From contig JAFQZL010000032.1 in NCBI GenBank assembly GCA_017405945.1, positions 17,391 to 81,390 of the forward strand: a DNA stretch of 64,000 nucleotides, in the 5' to 3' direction. Of the stretch, positions 22,914 to 32,204 are shown one piece after another. The notes under the pieces were generated by a model that saw nothing but the letters and a program-made list of their open reading frames with translations, did no database searches and was not told the origin of the DNA. This DNA is from Acidaminococcaceae bacterium. Its GTDB lineage: Bacteria; Bacillota; Negativicutes; Acidaminococcales; Acidaminococcaceae. A program made the translations under genes and the position numbers. Within the stretch, counting starts at the first letter, position 1. Every line of letters starts with the position of its first letter.

Positions 22914-23807
22914 TCATGCGGTGTCCCTGCCCCCGCTCCGGAAGAGTTCTTCCGCCAGGGTCAGGAGCGAGCTCACGGCGGGAGGCGGGTTCCTGTGGTA
23001 GCCGATTCCCAGCTCGATGGGGATGTTCCAGGCCGCCGGCAGGCTCCGGAAGGCAGGGAAGCTTTCCGTGGTATACAAAAGCGTAACCCCGTCCGACATG
23101 CGGCATTTGGTAAGAAGCGAGTTGTCATAGCTGTCGATGTCCACGATAGAGATATCCGGCTCATTTTTCATTATATAAGCCCGCAGCTGGTCCTCCGACC
23201 GACCGATGCCTTCCCGGTACATGAAGAGCGGATGCCCCCGCAGGTCCGGAAAATCAATGAAACGCTTATTCGCCAGCGGGCTGTCCCGCAGCACGCCGAT
23301 ATGCTGGCGCACCTTTGCCAGCGGCAGAAATTCCAGGTCGCAGGCCGGGTGATAGTAGTTCATGATATATTCCGCTGTCACATCAAACAGGCCCTGCTGG
23401 AACTGCTCAAAATACAGGGGCAGTGAAAAGTCCCTGAAATGCAGCTGCACCCCGGGATAATATTTGTGGAATTTCTGGCAGATAATAGGAAGTGACACCC
23501 CGGGCAGGTTGGGGAGCGACCCGATAGTCACGGACTGCACTCCTTCCGTCGTCTCCCGGCAGCGCCGGAGAAGCTCATCATAGGACGCTTCCAGCTTCAT
23601 CGTGTTCTGCAGGTAAATCTCTCCCGCGCGGCTCAGCCGGGTACCCCGGTTGGTGCGCAGGAAGATAGGGAAGCCCAGCTGTTTTTCCAGGGCAGCCACC
23701 TGTTCTACCAGTGCCTGGCGGGAAACATGAAGCTTGCCGGCCGCTTTGGCGAAGCTGCCCAGCTGGCTGATAACCAAAAGTCTCTTTAACAGTTCCTGAT
23801 CCAGCAT
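22914..23807 (-). CDS. LysR-family transcriptional regulator
   Basis: 297 residues from ATG 23807 (GTG three codons earlier is possible). N-terminal winged helix-turn-helix: LLKRLLVISQLGSFAKAAGKLHVSRQALVEQVAALEKQLGFPIFLRTNRGTRLSRAG, with the VSRQALVEQV recognition helix. The effector-binding domain follows (SVTIGSLPNLPGVSLPIICQKFHKYYPGVQLHF). It diverges from the nitrilase/deacetylase/COG0523 operon across 458 bp containing repeated TGCAGGA dyads, so it is the likely regulator of that operon. Confidence 0.9.
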   Translation of the reverse strand: MLDQELLKRLLVISQLGSFAKAAGKLHVSRQALVEQVAALEKQLGFPIFLRTNRGTRLSRAGEIYLQNTMKLEASYDELLRRCRETTEGVQSVTIGSLPNLPGVSLPIICQKFHKYYPGVQLHFRDFSLPLYFEQFQQGLFDVTAEYIMNYYHPACDLEFLPLAKVRQHIGVLRDSPLANKRFIDFPDLRGHPLFMYREGIGRSEDQLRAYIMKNEPDISIVDIDSYDNSLLTKCRMSDGVTLLYTTESFPAFRSLPAAWNIPIELGIGYHRNPPPAVSSLLTLAEELFRSGGRDTA

Positions 23808-24265
23808 AACAACCACCGTCCTAACTGCGCTGCCCGAAGGCCGCGCCGCACAAAACCATCTCCTTACAGAGCCTCGGTGCAGGAAAAATCCTGCATCTTG
23901 CCGATATGACGTATTTGAGAGAAATTCGAAGCAAAATCTCCTTTTCTATACTTATTATCTTATAAATCGTACTTAAAGTCAATATAACGGCCGCATTTTA
24001 GTTCGAGATCGGCGTAAAGAAAATTCCTGCATCAGTGCAGGAATTCTTCGACTATGTCAGGGATTGCCTTGCATGTTGTCAGCTTTCCCCCGAATGCTGC
24101 AGGAAATTTCGTGACTGCTACAGGGAGAGTCTTTCTTCCCGGGCTGAAAAAGGCAAATTATAATAAAAATGAAGAAATGAAACGATTTTGTAAAATGAAA
24201 TGATTCTGCGCAGAGGGCAGGCAGTTCCGGGAAGGAATTGCCGCAAGGAGAAAAGAGGCGAAGCA
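23808..24265. promoter_or_regulatory. Divergent control region with repeated TGCAGGA dyads
   Basis: No gene. A perfect TGCAGGA (23878-23884) / TCCTGCA (23889-23895) dyad lies near the LysR start. A second perfect dyad with 10-bp arms, AATTCCTGCA (24022-24031) and TGCAGGAATT (24036-24045), lies mid-region, and another TGCAGGAAATT lies near 24101. TATAAT at 24159-24164 is the plus promoter -10. The repeated half-sites are good LysR operator candidates, though the second dyad could also be a small terminator. Confidence 0.55.
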
Positions 24266-25066
24266 ATGGACAATCAGGTGACTGTATCCGTAGTACAGAT
24301 GAACTGTATTCGTGGCGAAAAACAAAGAAACCTCGCAAGGGCGGAAAAATTTATTGACGAGGCGGCACGGCGCGGCTCCAGGCTGGTGGTGCTTCCGGAA
24401 CTTTTCAGTACGGGCTACCGCGTGGAATGGGATGACGAAAAACTGGCGGAAACTATCCCGGGTCCGGTGACGGACTGGATGCGGATTCTGGCGAAAATGC
24501 ACAGCCTCTATCTTGCAGGCGCCATCATCGAAAAAGACGAAGAGACGGGGCAGTTATACGACACCGCTGTCCTGGTCGGGCCGGAGGGTATCGAAGGAAA
24601 ACACCGCAAGATGCATTTATGGAGCGGCGAGGAAAAACGTTTCGGGCACGGCACGGAGCTGCAGACCGTCGCTCTTCCCTTTGCCACCGTCGGCATGCTG
24701 ATCTGTTATGAGATCGGCTTTCCGGAGCAGAGCCGGGTTCTTACGGAAAAAGGGGCCGACATCATCCTCTTCCCGTCTGCTTTCGGCAAGGCAAGGGCTC
24801 ATGTGTGGGACGTGGCCTCAAGAGCGCGCGCGCTTGAAAACGGCGTCTTCGTTCTGGCCTGCAACCGCACTGGGACGGAAGACGATACCGTCTTAGGTGG
24901 TCTTTCCCGCATCGTGTCACCCTCCACCCAGGTCCTGGCGTCCGCCTGCGCCGACGGGGAAGCCGTGATTACGGCAGACCTGGACCTGACGGCCGTTGCA
25001 AGGCAGCGCAAAGAAGTGCCCTATCTGAAGGATCTCAATGAAAAACTCAGGATAAAGGGCTTCTGA
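24266..25066 (+). CDS. Carbon-nitrogen hydrolase (nitrilase superfamily)
   Basis: 266 residues from ATG 24266. The catalytic triad is clear: Glu45 (VVLPELFSTG), Lys115 (GKHRKMHLW) and Cys147 (MLICYEIGFPE). The family hydrolyses amides, N-carbamoyl amino acids or omega-amides; ICYEIGFPE-type sequence fits the omega-amidase/carbamoylase branches, not true nitrilases. Followed 81 bp later by a deacetylase-type hydrolase, and preceded by a divergent LysR gene. In the context it may open a half-amide or N-carbamoyl product, which is inference. Confidence 0.88.
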   Translation: MDNQVTVSVVQMNCIRGEKQRNLARAEKFIDEAARRGSRLVVLPELFSTGYRVEWDDEKLAETIPGPVTDWMRILAKMHSLYLAGAIIEKDEETGQLYDTAVLVGPEGIEGKHRKMHLWSGEEKRFGHGTELQTVALPFATVGMLICYEIGFPEQSRVLTEKGADIILFPSAFGKARAHVWDVASRARALENGVFVLACNRTGTEDDTVLGGLSRIVSPSTQVLASACADGEAVITADLDLTAVARQRKEVPYLKDLNEKLRIKGF

Positions 25067-25147
25067 CGATACCATTGATATAATACCCGACCGGGTAATA
25101 TAAAACGTAAACGTATTAAGTATCAATGATTTAAGGAGGAACGTAAA

Positions 25148-26035
25148 ATGGCTAAAAAAGAAATTCTTGTTGGTTATGGCGTAGACATTGACGCGGTCGC
25201 CGGCTGGTTAGGCTCCTACGGCGGCGAAGATTCACCGGACGATATTTCCCGCGGTCTGTTCGCCGGTGAAGTGGGCATCCCCCGTCTGCTGAAATTATTC
25301 AAGAAAAACAACCTCAAGGTAACCTGGTTCGCTCCGGGCCATTCCATTGAAACCTTCCCCGAACAGATGAAGATGATCGTGGCTGACGGTCATGAAATCG
25401 GCGCCCACGGCTATGCACACGAAAATCCCATCGCGATGACCCCGCAGCAGGAAGAAGACATCCTGGTAAGGAGCATTGAACTGATCACCGAGCTGACCGG
25501 CAAACCGCCTACGGGCTATGTGGCTCCCTGGTGGGAATTCTCTACTGTAACCGACAAACTGCTGAAAAAATACGGCATTAAATACGACCATTCCCTGATG
25601 CATCACGACTGCCTGCCGTATTATGTCCGCATTGGCGACACCTGGAGCAAGATCGATTATTCCGCTCCGGCATCCACCTGGATGAAACCGTTGATCCGCG
25701 GCGAAGAGACCGACCTGGTTGAAATTCCGGCCAACTGGGACCTGGACGACATTCCGCCTCTGATGTTCATTAAGAAATCCCCCAACAGCTTCGGTTTCCA
25801 TAATCCGCATGATATCTTCGGTATGTGGGAAGATTCGTTCGATTATGTATATGAAAACTACGACTGGGCTATTTTCCCGATGACCATCCATCCGGACGTA
25901 TCCGGCCGTATCAAGAGCCTGGGCTGCCACCAGCACCTGATCGACCACATCAATTCCTTCGAAGGAGTACGGTGGTGCACGCTGAACGAAATGGCTGACG
26001 AATTCCTGAAGAGAAATCCCAAACCCAAAAAGTAA
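25148..26035 (+). CDS. Polysaccharide deacetylase/PgdA-like metal hydrolase (possible cyclic imide hydrolase)
   Basis: 295 residues, AAGGAGG 7-8 nt upstream. Metal site: Asp in GYGVDID (13 or 15), His87 and His91 in [14 protein letters not shown], matching the D-H-H triad of the Helicobacter PgdA group. Further matches: [27 protein letters not shown] and [10 protein letters not shown]. There is no signal peptide, so a cytosolic small-molecule substrate is more likely than peptidoglycan. Related cytosolic enzymes include PuuE allantoinase and bacterial cyclic imide hydrolases. The neighbouring amidase and metal chaperone support that reading. Confidence 0.82.
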   Translation: MAKKEILVGYGVDIDAVAGWLGSYGGEDSPDDISRGLFAGEVGIPRLLKLFKKNNLKVTWFAPGHSIETFPEQMKMIVADGHEIGAHGYAHENPIAMTPQQEEDILVRSIELITELTGKPPTGYVAPWWEFSTVTDKLLKKYGIKYDHSLMHHDCLPYYVRIGDTWSKIDYSAPASTWMKPLIRGEETDLVEIPANWDLDDIPPLMFIKKSPNSFGFHNPHDIFGMWEDSFDYVYENYDWAIFPMTIHPDVSGRIKSLGCHQHLIDHINSFEGVRWCTLNEMADEFLKRNPKPKK

Positions 26036-26181
26036 GCAGGGGTTCTTCCCGGCCCGAAGGCAGGACGCATCCTTTGCGGCTTACCTCCGGCCAGGTTCAA
26101 TCACTTCTTTTTCGCGGAGGCCGTTTCCACGGTCTCCGCACACCACCCTGTAAAAAACCGTTCCCGAAAGGAGGGATTCGT

Positions 26182-26526
26182 ATGTGCGTTTTGTGTGGTG
26201 AATTAGTAATGCATGTCCACTGGACCGATCAGCCGCTCCATGATGTGGAATACAGAAATAAGACCACCATCACGGCGGGAGAAGGACAGCGTGACAGAAG
26301 AAGGCTGCGCATACGCCGCGTCGCCATCGCCAACAAGATTCTTGAATATTACGGCCTGAACATCCGGGACTGGAACGGCAGCAAATATGTGATTGCTGAT
26401 AAAAAAGGAAACAGCAAGATTGTTCACGACCTGGGCGGCATGTGGAAGACAGCGTCGGATATGTGCCATAAGGAGATGGATCCGCTGGATCCCGGTTTCC
26501 TGAAGGCCATTCAGGAAGGTGCGTGA
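26182..26526 (+). CDS. Small CxxC protein linked to COG0523 GTPase, unknown
   Basis: 114 residues from ATG 26182 with GGAGGG 6 nt upstream. N-terminal MCVLCGELVMHVHWTD gives Cys2-x2-Cys5 and H-x-HW, a plausible zinc or iron site. The middle is very basic (RDRRRLRIRRVAIANKIL), then YYGLNIRDWNG and DLGGMWKTASDM. Its stop is 6 nt before the COG0523 gene, so the two are surely co-expressed. A role as metal-carrying partner or client of the GTPase is inference. Confidence 0.65.
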   Translation: MCVLCGELVMHVHWTDQPLHDVEYRNKTTITAGEGQRDRRRLRIRRVAIANKILEYYGLNIRDWNGSKYVIADKKGNSKIVHDLGGMWKTASDMCHKEMDPLDPGFLKAIQEGA

Positions 26527-26532
26527 GGACAG

Positions 26533-27576
26533 ATGAGCGTCTCCGGGGACAACAGACATCCGATCACCATCGTCACGGGATTTTTAGGCAGCGGCAAGAC
26601 TACGCTTCTGGCGAACGTGCTCCGGGACAAGCGGTTCCGGAACACCGCCGCCATCATCAATGAATTCGGCGAGGCAGGCCTGGACCACCGGCTGATCCGC
26701 CGTATAGAGGAAAAGACCCGTCTTCTCAGCGGCGGCTGTATCTGCTGCAACATGCGGGAGGATCTGGTCAATGAACTGAAGGACATCCTGAACGAACACG
26801 AACGGGGGGAATTCCCCATGGACCGCGTTGTTATCGAGACAACCGGCCTGGCAGACCCTGCCCCTATCCTTTTTTCCATTCTCATGGATCCGTTGCTGAC
26901 CAACCGCTACTATGTGGATAATGTGGTCTGCTGCCTTGACGCAGCAAACGGTGAGCTGCACCTGAAGAACAACCCTGAATCGGTAAAACAGATTGCCGTG
27001 GCGGATACTGTCATCATTACCAAGATTGATCTGGTACATGATCATATGGTCGAAGAGATGCATCACAGGCTGCGCCATCTGAATCCGGCCGCCGTGGTGC
27101 TTACGGCTGCCAACGGGCAAATCGATCCCCAGGCCGTCTTCGGCGACGGACAGAGCCGTATGGAAACCAGACTGACCACGCTGAAATACAACCCTGATGC
27201 GCAGGATTCCAGGCATGAAAGCGATGTCAGGTCCATGTCAATTAAGTTCTACGATCCTCTGGACTGGACGGCCTTCGGTTTGTGGATGAGCATGCTTCTG
27301 TACAGGCACGGGGAAAAAATGCTCCGGATCAAGGGCATTGTGGATGTCGGAGACCAGGGTCCCATCGTCATCAACGGCGTGCAGCATATCATCCACCCGC
27401 CCCATCATCTGGAAGACTGGAACGGGGAAGAACATAACTCCCAGATTGTCTTTATCATGAAAGGGCTGGACCCCCATCAGGTCATGGATTCCCTGATCGC
27501 GTTCCAGAACATACTGGGCTCTGCGCCCGTGATTGAAGAAATCAATGCGAATCCATACTGTAAGAAGCGGAACTGA
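26533..27576 (+). CDS. COG0523/CobW-family GTP-dependent metallochaperone
   Basis: 347 residues. Walker A GFLGSGKTT (16-24), metal-binding CICC (C69, C71, C72) in SGGCICCNM, Walker B-type ETTGLADP, and guanine-specificity TKID. The CobW C-terminal domain follows, with a His-rich tract (HIIHPPHHLEDW) that may add metal affinity. Family members deliver zinc or other metals to enzymes in a GTP-dependent way. In this operon the natural client is the D-H-H metal hydrolase two genes upstream. Confidence 0.9.
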   Translation: MSVSGDNRHPITIVTGFLGSGKTTLLANVLRDKRFRNTAAIINEFGEAGLDHRLIRRIEEKTRLLSGGCICCNMREDLVNELKDILNEHERGEFPMDRVVIETTGLADPAPILFSILMDPLLTNRYYVDNVVCCLDAANGELHLKNNPESVKQIAVADTVIITKIDLVHDHMVEEMHHRLRHLNPAAVVLTAANGQIDPQAVFGDGQSRMETRLTTLKYNPDAQDSRHESDVRSMSIKFYDPLDWTAFGLWMSMLLYRHGEKMLRIKGIVDVGDQGPIVINGVQHIIHPPHHLEDWNGEEHNSQIVFIMKGLDPHQVMDSLIAFQNILGSAPVIEEINANPYCKKRN

Positions 27577-27656
27577 ACGCTCTTCGGGCTGAGCGAGGGA
27601 ATTACTGCTTACCTGATGAAGGTAAGAGGCTGTAACAGAAATCAGTACAAAAACAA

Positions 27657-27700
27657 ATCGCAGCCAGCTGGCGGAAATGTCAGCCGGTTGCGATATTTTT
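27657..27700 (+). terminator. Bidirectional terminator after COG0523 gene
   Basis: ATCGCAGCC (27657-27665) and GGTTGCGAT (27686-27694) with inner AGCTGGC/GTCAGCC pairing, then ATTTTTAT; the opposite strand also has T-runs, serving the convergent macro-domain gene. A smaller TTACCT/AGGTAA hairpin lies at 27609-27624. Confidence 0.82.
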
Positions 27701-27716
27701 ATGGTTTAAAAGTAAA

Positions 27717-29036
27717 TTAGATAGTGGTCAGGCCAAAGTCTTCCAGAAGACCGTTGACCTCCCAGACGTCCCGTTTGTTGGCGCCAATGCAATAGGAAAT
27801 GACAAGGTCGGTCAGTTTGCTGCGGGACAGGACGAAACCCGCCGCGTTCAGTAACTTATCGGTTTCTTCCGGGGAAAGTTTCAGGCCCAGGGCCAGCCGG
27901 ACAGCGGTGTACTTTTTCGGCTGGTAGTCAATATTGCCCAGGATTTTGGAAAACAGTTTCCGGTCCAGGCAGGCGTTGTTGTAAACTTCCGGCGGATCCA
28001 TGTGTTTTTCCCGCATGAAGCGGATCAGCAGCTGCGTAAAGGTTTCTTCAACGGAAAAATCATCCGGTCTGGGGCTCTTCCCTGCAGGTTCATAGCTTTC
28101 ATGCAGCCAGCGTCGCAGCGAGGCAGACCTGTGGCGCTCTTCCCGGGAGACAGGCCGGGCGGCAGCTGCTGCGGGGGTACTTTCCGTTGCAGGAGCAATC
28201 CCCATGGCCGCTTCCTCTTCCCGGTCAAAATCCGGAGCCGTGCGTTTGGCCGAAGCAATTTTCGAAAAACGTATCTTCTCGCTGATTTCCTCGTCCGGCA
28301 GGGCTTTTTTAGCCTTTTTTGCAGCCCGTTTTCCGGGAGCCGGCGGTTCGATATCTTCATAATCCGCAGCAATATCGTAGGATATGCTGACATCAGCATC
28401 GTAGAAGGCAGCATTGCTTTCGGCAGGAAGTTCTTCTGCGTTTTCCGCGGATTCCTCTTCAAAATGGTAATGTTCGCGGATGTATTCTGCCACGCGCCGG
28501 AAAGCAGCCTCATCGGGGAACCGGGAATAATCCCTGCGCCGCCGGACGTTTGCGTTGTAACTGCGTTCGCGCAGGTACAGCACGATATAGATTTCCATGT
28601 CTGCTTTTGTTTCGGTTAAGAAACGCCGGCAGGTATCGTAGGCGATCTGCAGGGCATCGTTATAGGGATAGCCGTAGGCCCCGGCGGAGATCAGGGGAAA
28701 GGCCACGGATCTGCAATGATTCTGTTGCGCCAGTTCCAGGGAACTGATATAACAGGAGGTCAGCAGCGTTTTTTCGTGGAAGCCGCCGCCCTGCCACACG
28801 GGTCCCACCGTATGGATGATATATTTTGCGGGCAGGTTGAAACCGGGAGAGAGTTTTGCCTGGCCGGTAGGACAGCCGCCCAGGGTTTTGCAGAAGGCAT
28901 GGAGCTGTTCCGCTCCCGCCGCCGCGTGGATGGCGCCGTCCACACCGCCGCCGCCCCGCAGTTCGTTATTGGCTGCGTTGACGATGGCATCCACTTCCAG
29001 TTTGGTAATGTCGCCGCGGATAAATGTTACAGGCAT
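27717..29036 (-). CDS. Macro-domain protein with C-terminal helical domain
   Basis: 439 residues from ATG 29036, with AAGGAG 8 nt upstream. Residues 1-170 are a MacroD-type macro domain: [31 protein letters not shown], and [10 protein letters not shown]. The intact catalytic loop suggests ADP-ribose ester or O-acetyl-ADP-ribose hydrolysis. A charged low-complexity linker (about 205-320, rich in Ala, Glu and Lys) leads to a C-terminal helical domain ([54 protein letters not shown]). I recall this as a common helix-turn-helix-like tail of Firmicute macro-domain and metal-stress proteins. Role of the tail unknown. Confidence 0.83.
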   Translation of the reverse strand: MPVTFIRGDITKLEVDAIVNAANNELRGGGGVDGAIHAAAGAEQLHAFCKTLGGCPTGQAKLSPGFNLPAKYIIHTVGPVWQGGGFHEKTLLTSCYISSLELAQQNHCRSVAFPLISAGAYGYPYNDALQIAYDTCRRFLTETKADMEIYIVLYLRERSYNANVRRRRDYSRFPDEAAFRRVAEYIREHYHFEEESAENAEELPAESNAAFYDADVSISYDIAADYEDIEPPAPGKRAAKKAKKALPDEEISEKIRFSKIASAKRTAPDFDREEEAAMGIAPATESTPAAAAARPVSREERHRSASLRRWLHESYEPAGKSPRPDDFSVEETFTQLLIRFMREKHMDPPEVYNNACLDRKLFSKILGNIDYQPKKYTAVRLALGLKLSPEETDKLLNAAGFVLSRSKLTDLVISYCIGANKRDVWEVNGLLEDFGLTTI

Positions 29037-29058
29037 AGTGTTACTCCTTATGTTACTA

Positions 29059-29103
29059 ACAGCCCTTGCCTCACAAAGTGAGAGCAAAGGCTGTGTATTT
29101 TTT
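29059..29103. repeat. Strong hairpin between macro-domain and VanX-like genes
   Basis: ACAGCC (29060-29065) pairs with GGCTGT (29089-29094), with inner TGCCTCAC/GTGAGAGCA pairing, then TTTTTT on the plus strand. It has no T-run on the minus strand, so it is not an obvious minus terminator. It lies in the 5' leader of the macro-domain gene. Confidence 0.5.
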
Positions 29104-29145
29104 GGCAAAGACAAATTCTGCGTGTTTGATGGAAAAGCTAAACCC

Positions 29146-29907
29146 TTACGCAGCCGGCTTCAGTTCCTGAACGGCCGGTTTCGCTTCCCGTTTCACGGAA
29201 GCTTCGCTGACCGGGAAGGTGAAATAAGTATCCGGATAGGGCTCGTTTTTCAGCGTGAAATGCCACCATTCTTCCACCAGCGGCTTAAAGCCGTGGGCCA
29301 GCATCGCTTCCCGGAGGATCATGCGGTTTTTATACTGCTTTTTTGTAATCTTTTTGTAGTCCGGGTGGGAAAGCTGCCCGAAATAATCAAAGGTGCCGCC
29401 CATGTCCACTTCTTTTTCCAGGGTCATGTCGAACAGGGTCAGGTCTACCGTGCTGCCCCGGCTGTGGCCGGAGTGTTCCGCTATGTAACCCAGGGGGAAC
29501 AGCACGTCTTTTGTCAGTTCCGGATAAAAATAGGGTTTCATGCGGGTATCCTTAAAATCTTTGGCCCAGCGGGCGAAATGGGAAACCGCCATCTGGGGAC
29601 GGTAGGCGTCGAAAATCTTCAAGCGGTAGCCTTTTTTGATTACGTCATCGCTGACCGCTTTCAGGGCCAGGGCCGCTTCTTTTGTCAGCAGGGCGGTGGG
29701 CTGGTGGTAACCGTCGATGCGGTCCCCTACAAAGTTGTAAGTGGAAAAGTAACGGATTTCCAGAATCGTGTCCGGCACCACGTCAGTCAATACGACGAAG
29801 TCCGAAGCGTCGCCGGACAGTTTGACCTCGTCCTGGGCGCGGGCTTCCTGTCCGCAGAACCCCAGAATGGCGATACAGAGCGTCAGGATCATAAGCAGTT
29901 TCTTCAT
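29146..29907 (-). CDS. Exported D-Ala-D-Ala dipeptidase-like enzyme (M15D, VanX/DdpX family)
   Basis: 253 residues with signal peptide ([19 protein letters not shown]). The zinc and catalytic residues are seen in [13 protein letters not shown] (H, D of S-x-H-x6-D) and EWWHF (E, H). The DAYRPQMA segment carries the conserved Arg. The family cleaves D-Ala-D-Ala; in periplasmic forms (DdpX-like) the role is recycling of cell-wall D-Ala, and in vancomycin-resistant strains it depletes the target. No vanHA genes are near, so cell-wall recycling is favoured. Confidence 0.9.
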   Translation of the reverse strand: MKKLLMILTLCIAILGFCGQEARAQDEVKLSGDASDFVVLTDVVPDTILEIRYFSTYNFVGDRIDGYHQPTALLTKEAALALKAVSDDVIKKGYRLKIFDAYRPQMAVSHFARWAKDFKDTRMKPYFYPELTKDVLFPLGYIAEHSGHSRGSTVDLTLFDMTLEKEVDMGGTFDYFGQLSHPDYKKITKKQYKNRMILREAMLAHGFKPLVEEWWHFTLKNEPYPDTYFTFPVSEASVKREAKPAVQELKPAA

Positions 29908-29960
29908 AAATGATTCCCCCTCTTGTTGGTTTAAAAATTGTATGTTTTTTAATGTAAACG

Positions 29961-30497
29961 CTATCTCTTATACAAAAAATCCGTGAGCAGTCCGGCTACA
30001 TAGCCTACGCAGATGCCGCCCAGGATATCGGTGGGGTAATGCAAACCCAGATATAAACGGGAGAACGCTACCAGCGCCGCAATCAGAAACGCGGGGATGC
30101 TGTAGCGCTTCGGCAAAATGCGACAGATGATAAATGCCACGGCAAAGGCCAGGGTGGTATGCCCTGAAGGGAAGGAAAAGCCTTTGGGCGCTTTCTTAAC
30201 CGCGGGCACCAGCGACGGAACGTCCAGAAAGGGACGGGGGCGCATGATCAGTTTCTTCAGGTAATCCTTCATGAAATCACCCAGCAGGCCGCTGATCACA
30301 CAGGCGGAGGCGATGGGGAAGATTCTCCGTTTTTCCCACAGCAGCATAAGGGCTACATACACGCCCAGGACAATGACTCCGTAATCGGAAACGGCTTTAA
30401 AAAACGGCGTCAGGGACGGGGAACGCAGGTTGTTCTGTATGAAAAGCAGAATAGCTCCGTCGATCTGGAGCACTGTATCGGGAATCGCGACAGGCAT
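29961..30497 (-). CDS. PAP2-family membrane phosphatase
   Basis: 178 residues from ATG 30497 (GTG 30506 lies directly on the AAAGGAAG site). Signatures: KKLIMRPRP, FPSGHTT and SRLYLGLHYPTD. Hydrophobic helices on both sides give about five to six membrane passes. Probable undecaprenyl-pyrophosphate or lipid phosphatase. It lies 53 bp upstream of the VanX-like gene on the same strand, so the two may form a cell-envelope operon. Confidence 0.87.
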   Translation of the reverse strand: MPVAIPDTVLQIDGAILLFIQNNLRSPSLTPFFKAVSDYGVIVLGVYVALMLLWEKRRIFPIASACVISGLLGDFMKDYLKKLIMRPRPFLDVPSLVPAVKKAPKGFSFPSGHTTLAFAVAFIICRILPKRYSIPAFLIAALVAFSRLYLGLHYPTDILGGICVGYVAGLLTDFLYKR

Positions 30498-30692
30498 GGC
30501 TAACACTTCCTTTTACTTCTTTTTTACTATTATACTATATCCGCAAAGCTTACGCAAAAATGCAGAGCGGATATGTTACAAATTTTGATTTTATGCTACA
30601 ATAATGTTGAATTATTGTTTTGAATTATTATTATTATATTGTCGTCCGGTATCGGAATGACAAACAGAATTTTTTTCAGGGAGGGTAAAGCG

Positions 30693-31970
30693 ATGAGACG
30701 GATGCGGAATCTTTTATCCATGATCGTAATGCTGGTGTGTTTGCTGGTTACGGTTTCCGCCTGGGCCATGCCGCCGGAGGACGGAATCTATGAAATGAAA
30801 GATGTAAACGGAAAAGTGACGGCCAGGATGTTTATCATCACGCTGCGCGGGAAGGCTTCCGAAACCCAGGAAGGCTTTACCATGGAAACGTCCCCGGGAG
30901 CGCCCATCATCGCGATGCAGGCGCTGGACGGGAACGGGAACGTGACCGAAGAACTGGCCACCTGCTACACCTGGAAGACGGATACGGCCGGCGCGGGGGA
31001 AACGGGCATCCGCCTGCGGGGTGAAACCCTGCAGAATGCCATGCAGAAGTTCAGGAAGTTTACACCGGAGGTCTTCAGCACGTCGTTTGGCCAGCAGGTG
31101 GAATTCGGATTTGTGAACGAAGGCAGGGCCAACGCGTACAACTGCAGCGACGCGCTGAACGGCGAGTATGTCAGAAACAGTTCTGCGACATATCATTATC
31201 CGATTTCCGTATTGTTGTTTGTTTATGAAAAGACCTTAAATTCCCACGCGTTTTTAAACAAGGGTATTTCGCCTAACACCTACTCTCTGAGTGATGAACA
31301 GGAAGCGGGGCCCTGGCACGGCGATTACTATGTGCTGAACGTGAGCAATCCGGACCGGCAGGACATGTGGACTGTGACGGCGGAGAAAAGTCTGCGCATC
31401 GTGATGGAAAACCACAACCGTGATTACAGCTTCCTGTTCGTAAGGGACAATTATCACGGCGATCCTTCCTATGTGGGTATCACCTGGAGCGCTTTTACCG
31501 GGGAAGCCATGACCAGTGTCAACGCGCTGTACCTGCACCGGCATATGACGGTGTTCGCGCCGGAGATGCTGGAGAATCCCGATACCTTTATCCGTCTGAC
31601 GGATTTCTACAGCGGGGAAGGACCTGACGCGGTTACCACCAATGCCATGGCGGTATTGGTGCCGGAAGGCAACGACACCATGCGCCTGGGTCATGCGAAC
31701 ATTTCAGACAGGGGAAACATCCAGTTCTTTAAGGAAATGGGCCGCGCCGAAATCAAAGGCGAGGGTGTGCGGATCCGTGAACAGCCCAATACCAATTGCG
31801 CGATCCTGGGCGAAAAGGATACGGGTTATCCGCTGACTGTGCTGGGTTTCGTGAAGGAGCCGGGGGAAAAATACGGCACGTATAAATGGGCGAAAGTACA
31901 GCTGGACGACGGAACGGTCGGTTATGTGAGCGGCCAGTTCATCCGGGGCATCGACACACCGTTTGACTGA
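30693..31970 (+). CDS. Exported protein with C-terminal SH3-like domain
   Basis: 425 residues from ATG 30693, 8 nt after GGGAGGG. Signal peptide RRMRNLLSMIVMLVCLLVTVSAWA. A long central region of unknown type (residues 30-350) contains several Asn/Tyr-rich segments. Residues about 360-420 are a bacterial SH3 domain: GEGVRIREQPNTN, ILG, then WAKVQLDDGTVGYVSGQFI. SH3b domains bind cell-wall peptides, so a periplasmic wall-linked role is inferred. Confidence 0.75.
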   Translation: MRRMRNLLSMIVMLVCLLVTVSAWAMPPEDGIYEMKDVNGKVTARMFIITLRGKASETQEGFTMETSPGAPIIAMQALDGNGNVTEELATCYTWKTDTAGAGETGIRLRGETLQNAMQKFRKFTPEVFSTSFGQQVEFGFVNEGRANAYNCSDALNGEYVRNSSATYHYPISVLLFVYEKTLNSHAFLNKGISPNTYSLSDEQEAGPWHGDYYVLNVSNPDRQDMWTVTAEKSLRIVMENHNRDYSFLFVRDNYHGDPSYVGITWSAFTGEAMTSVNALYLHRHMTVFAPEMLENPDTFIRLTDFYSGEGPDAVTTNAMAVLVPEGNDTMRLGHANISDRGNIQFFKEMGRAEIKGEGVRIREQPNTNCAILGEKDTGYPLTVLGFVKEPGEKYGTYKWAKVQLDDGTVGYVSGQFIRGIDTPFD

Positions 31971-31983
31971 GAAAGGAATGCAG

Positions 31984-32024
31984 CGGCCGTAACTTTCCCG
32001 GTCAGCAGGACGGCTTTACGGCCG
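31984..32024 (+). repeat. Hairpin after SH3-domain gene
   Basis: CGGCCGTAA (31984-31992) and TTACGGCCG (32016-32024), a perfect 9-bp stem without a strong T-run. Confidence 0.55.
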
Positions 32025-32076
32025 TTCTGCAAAGAAGGACGCGGCAGCAGTTTATAATTTTATAACATCATAAAGC

Positions 32077-32116
32077 AAAAGGGACTGGCAGGACGAATCC
32101 TGCACAGTCCCTTTTT
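32077..32116 (+). terminator. Terminator downstream of SH3-domain gene
   Basis: AAAAGGGACT (32077-32086) and AGTCCCTTTT (32106-32115) with inner GCAGGA/TCCTGC pairing and T5. Confidence 0.85.
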
Positions 32117-32204
32117 CAGAGAGGGGTGTCATATGTCTACTCAGGGAGGTGTCTTCATTCTGCCGGATATTTTTCCGGGTTGCGTTTGCCTGTCATCCTT
32201 TTGT

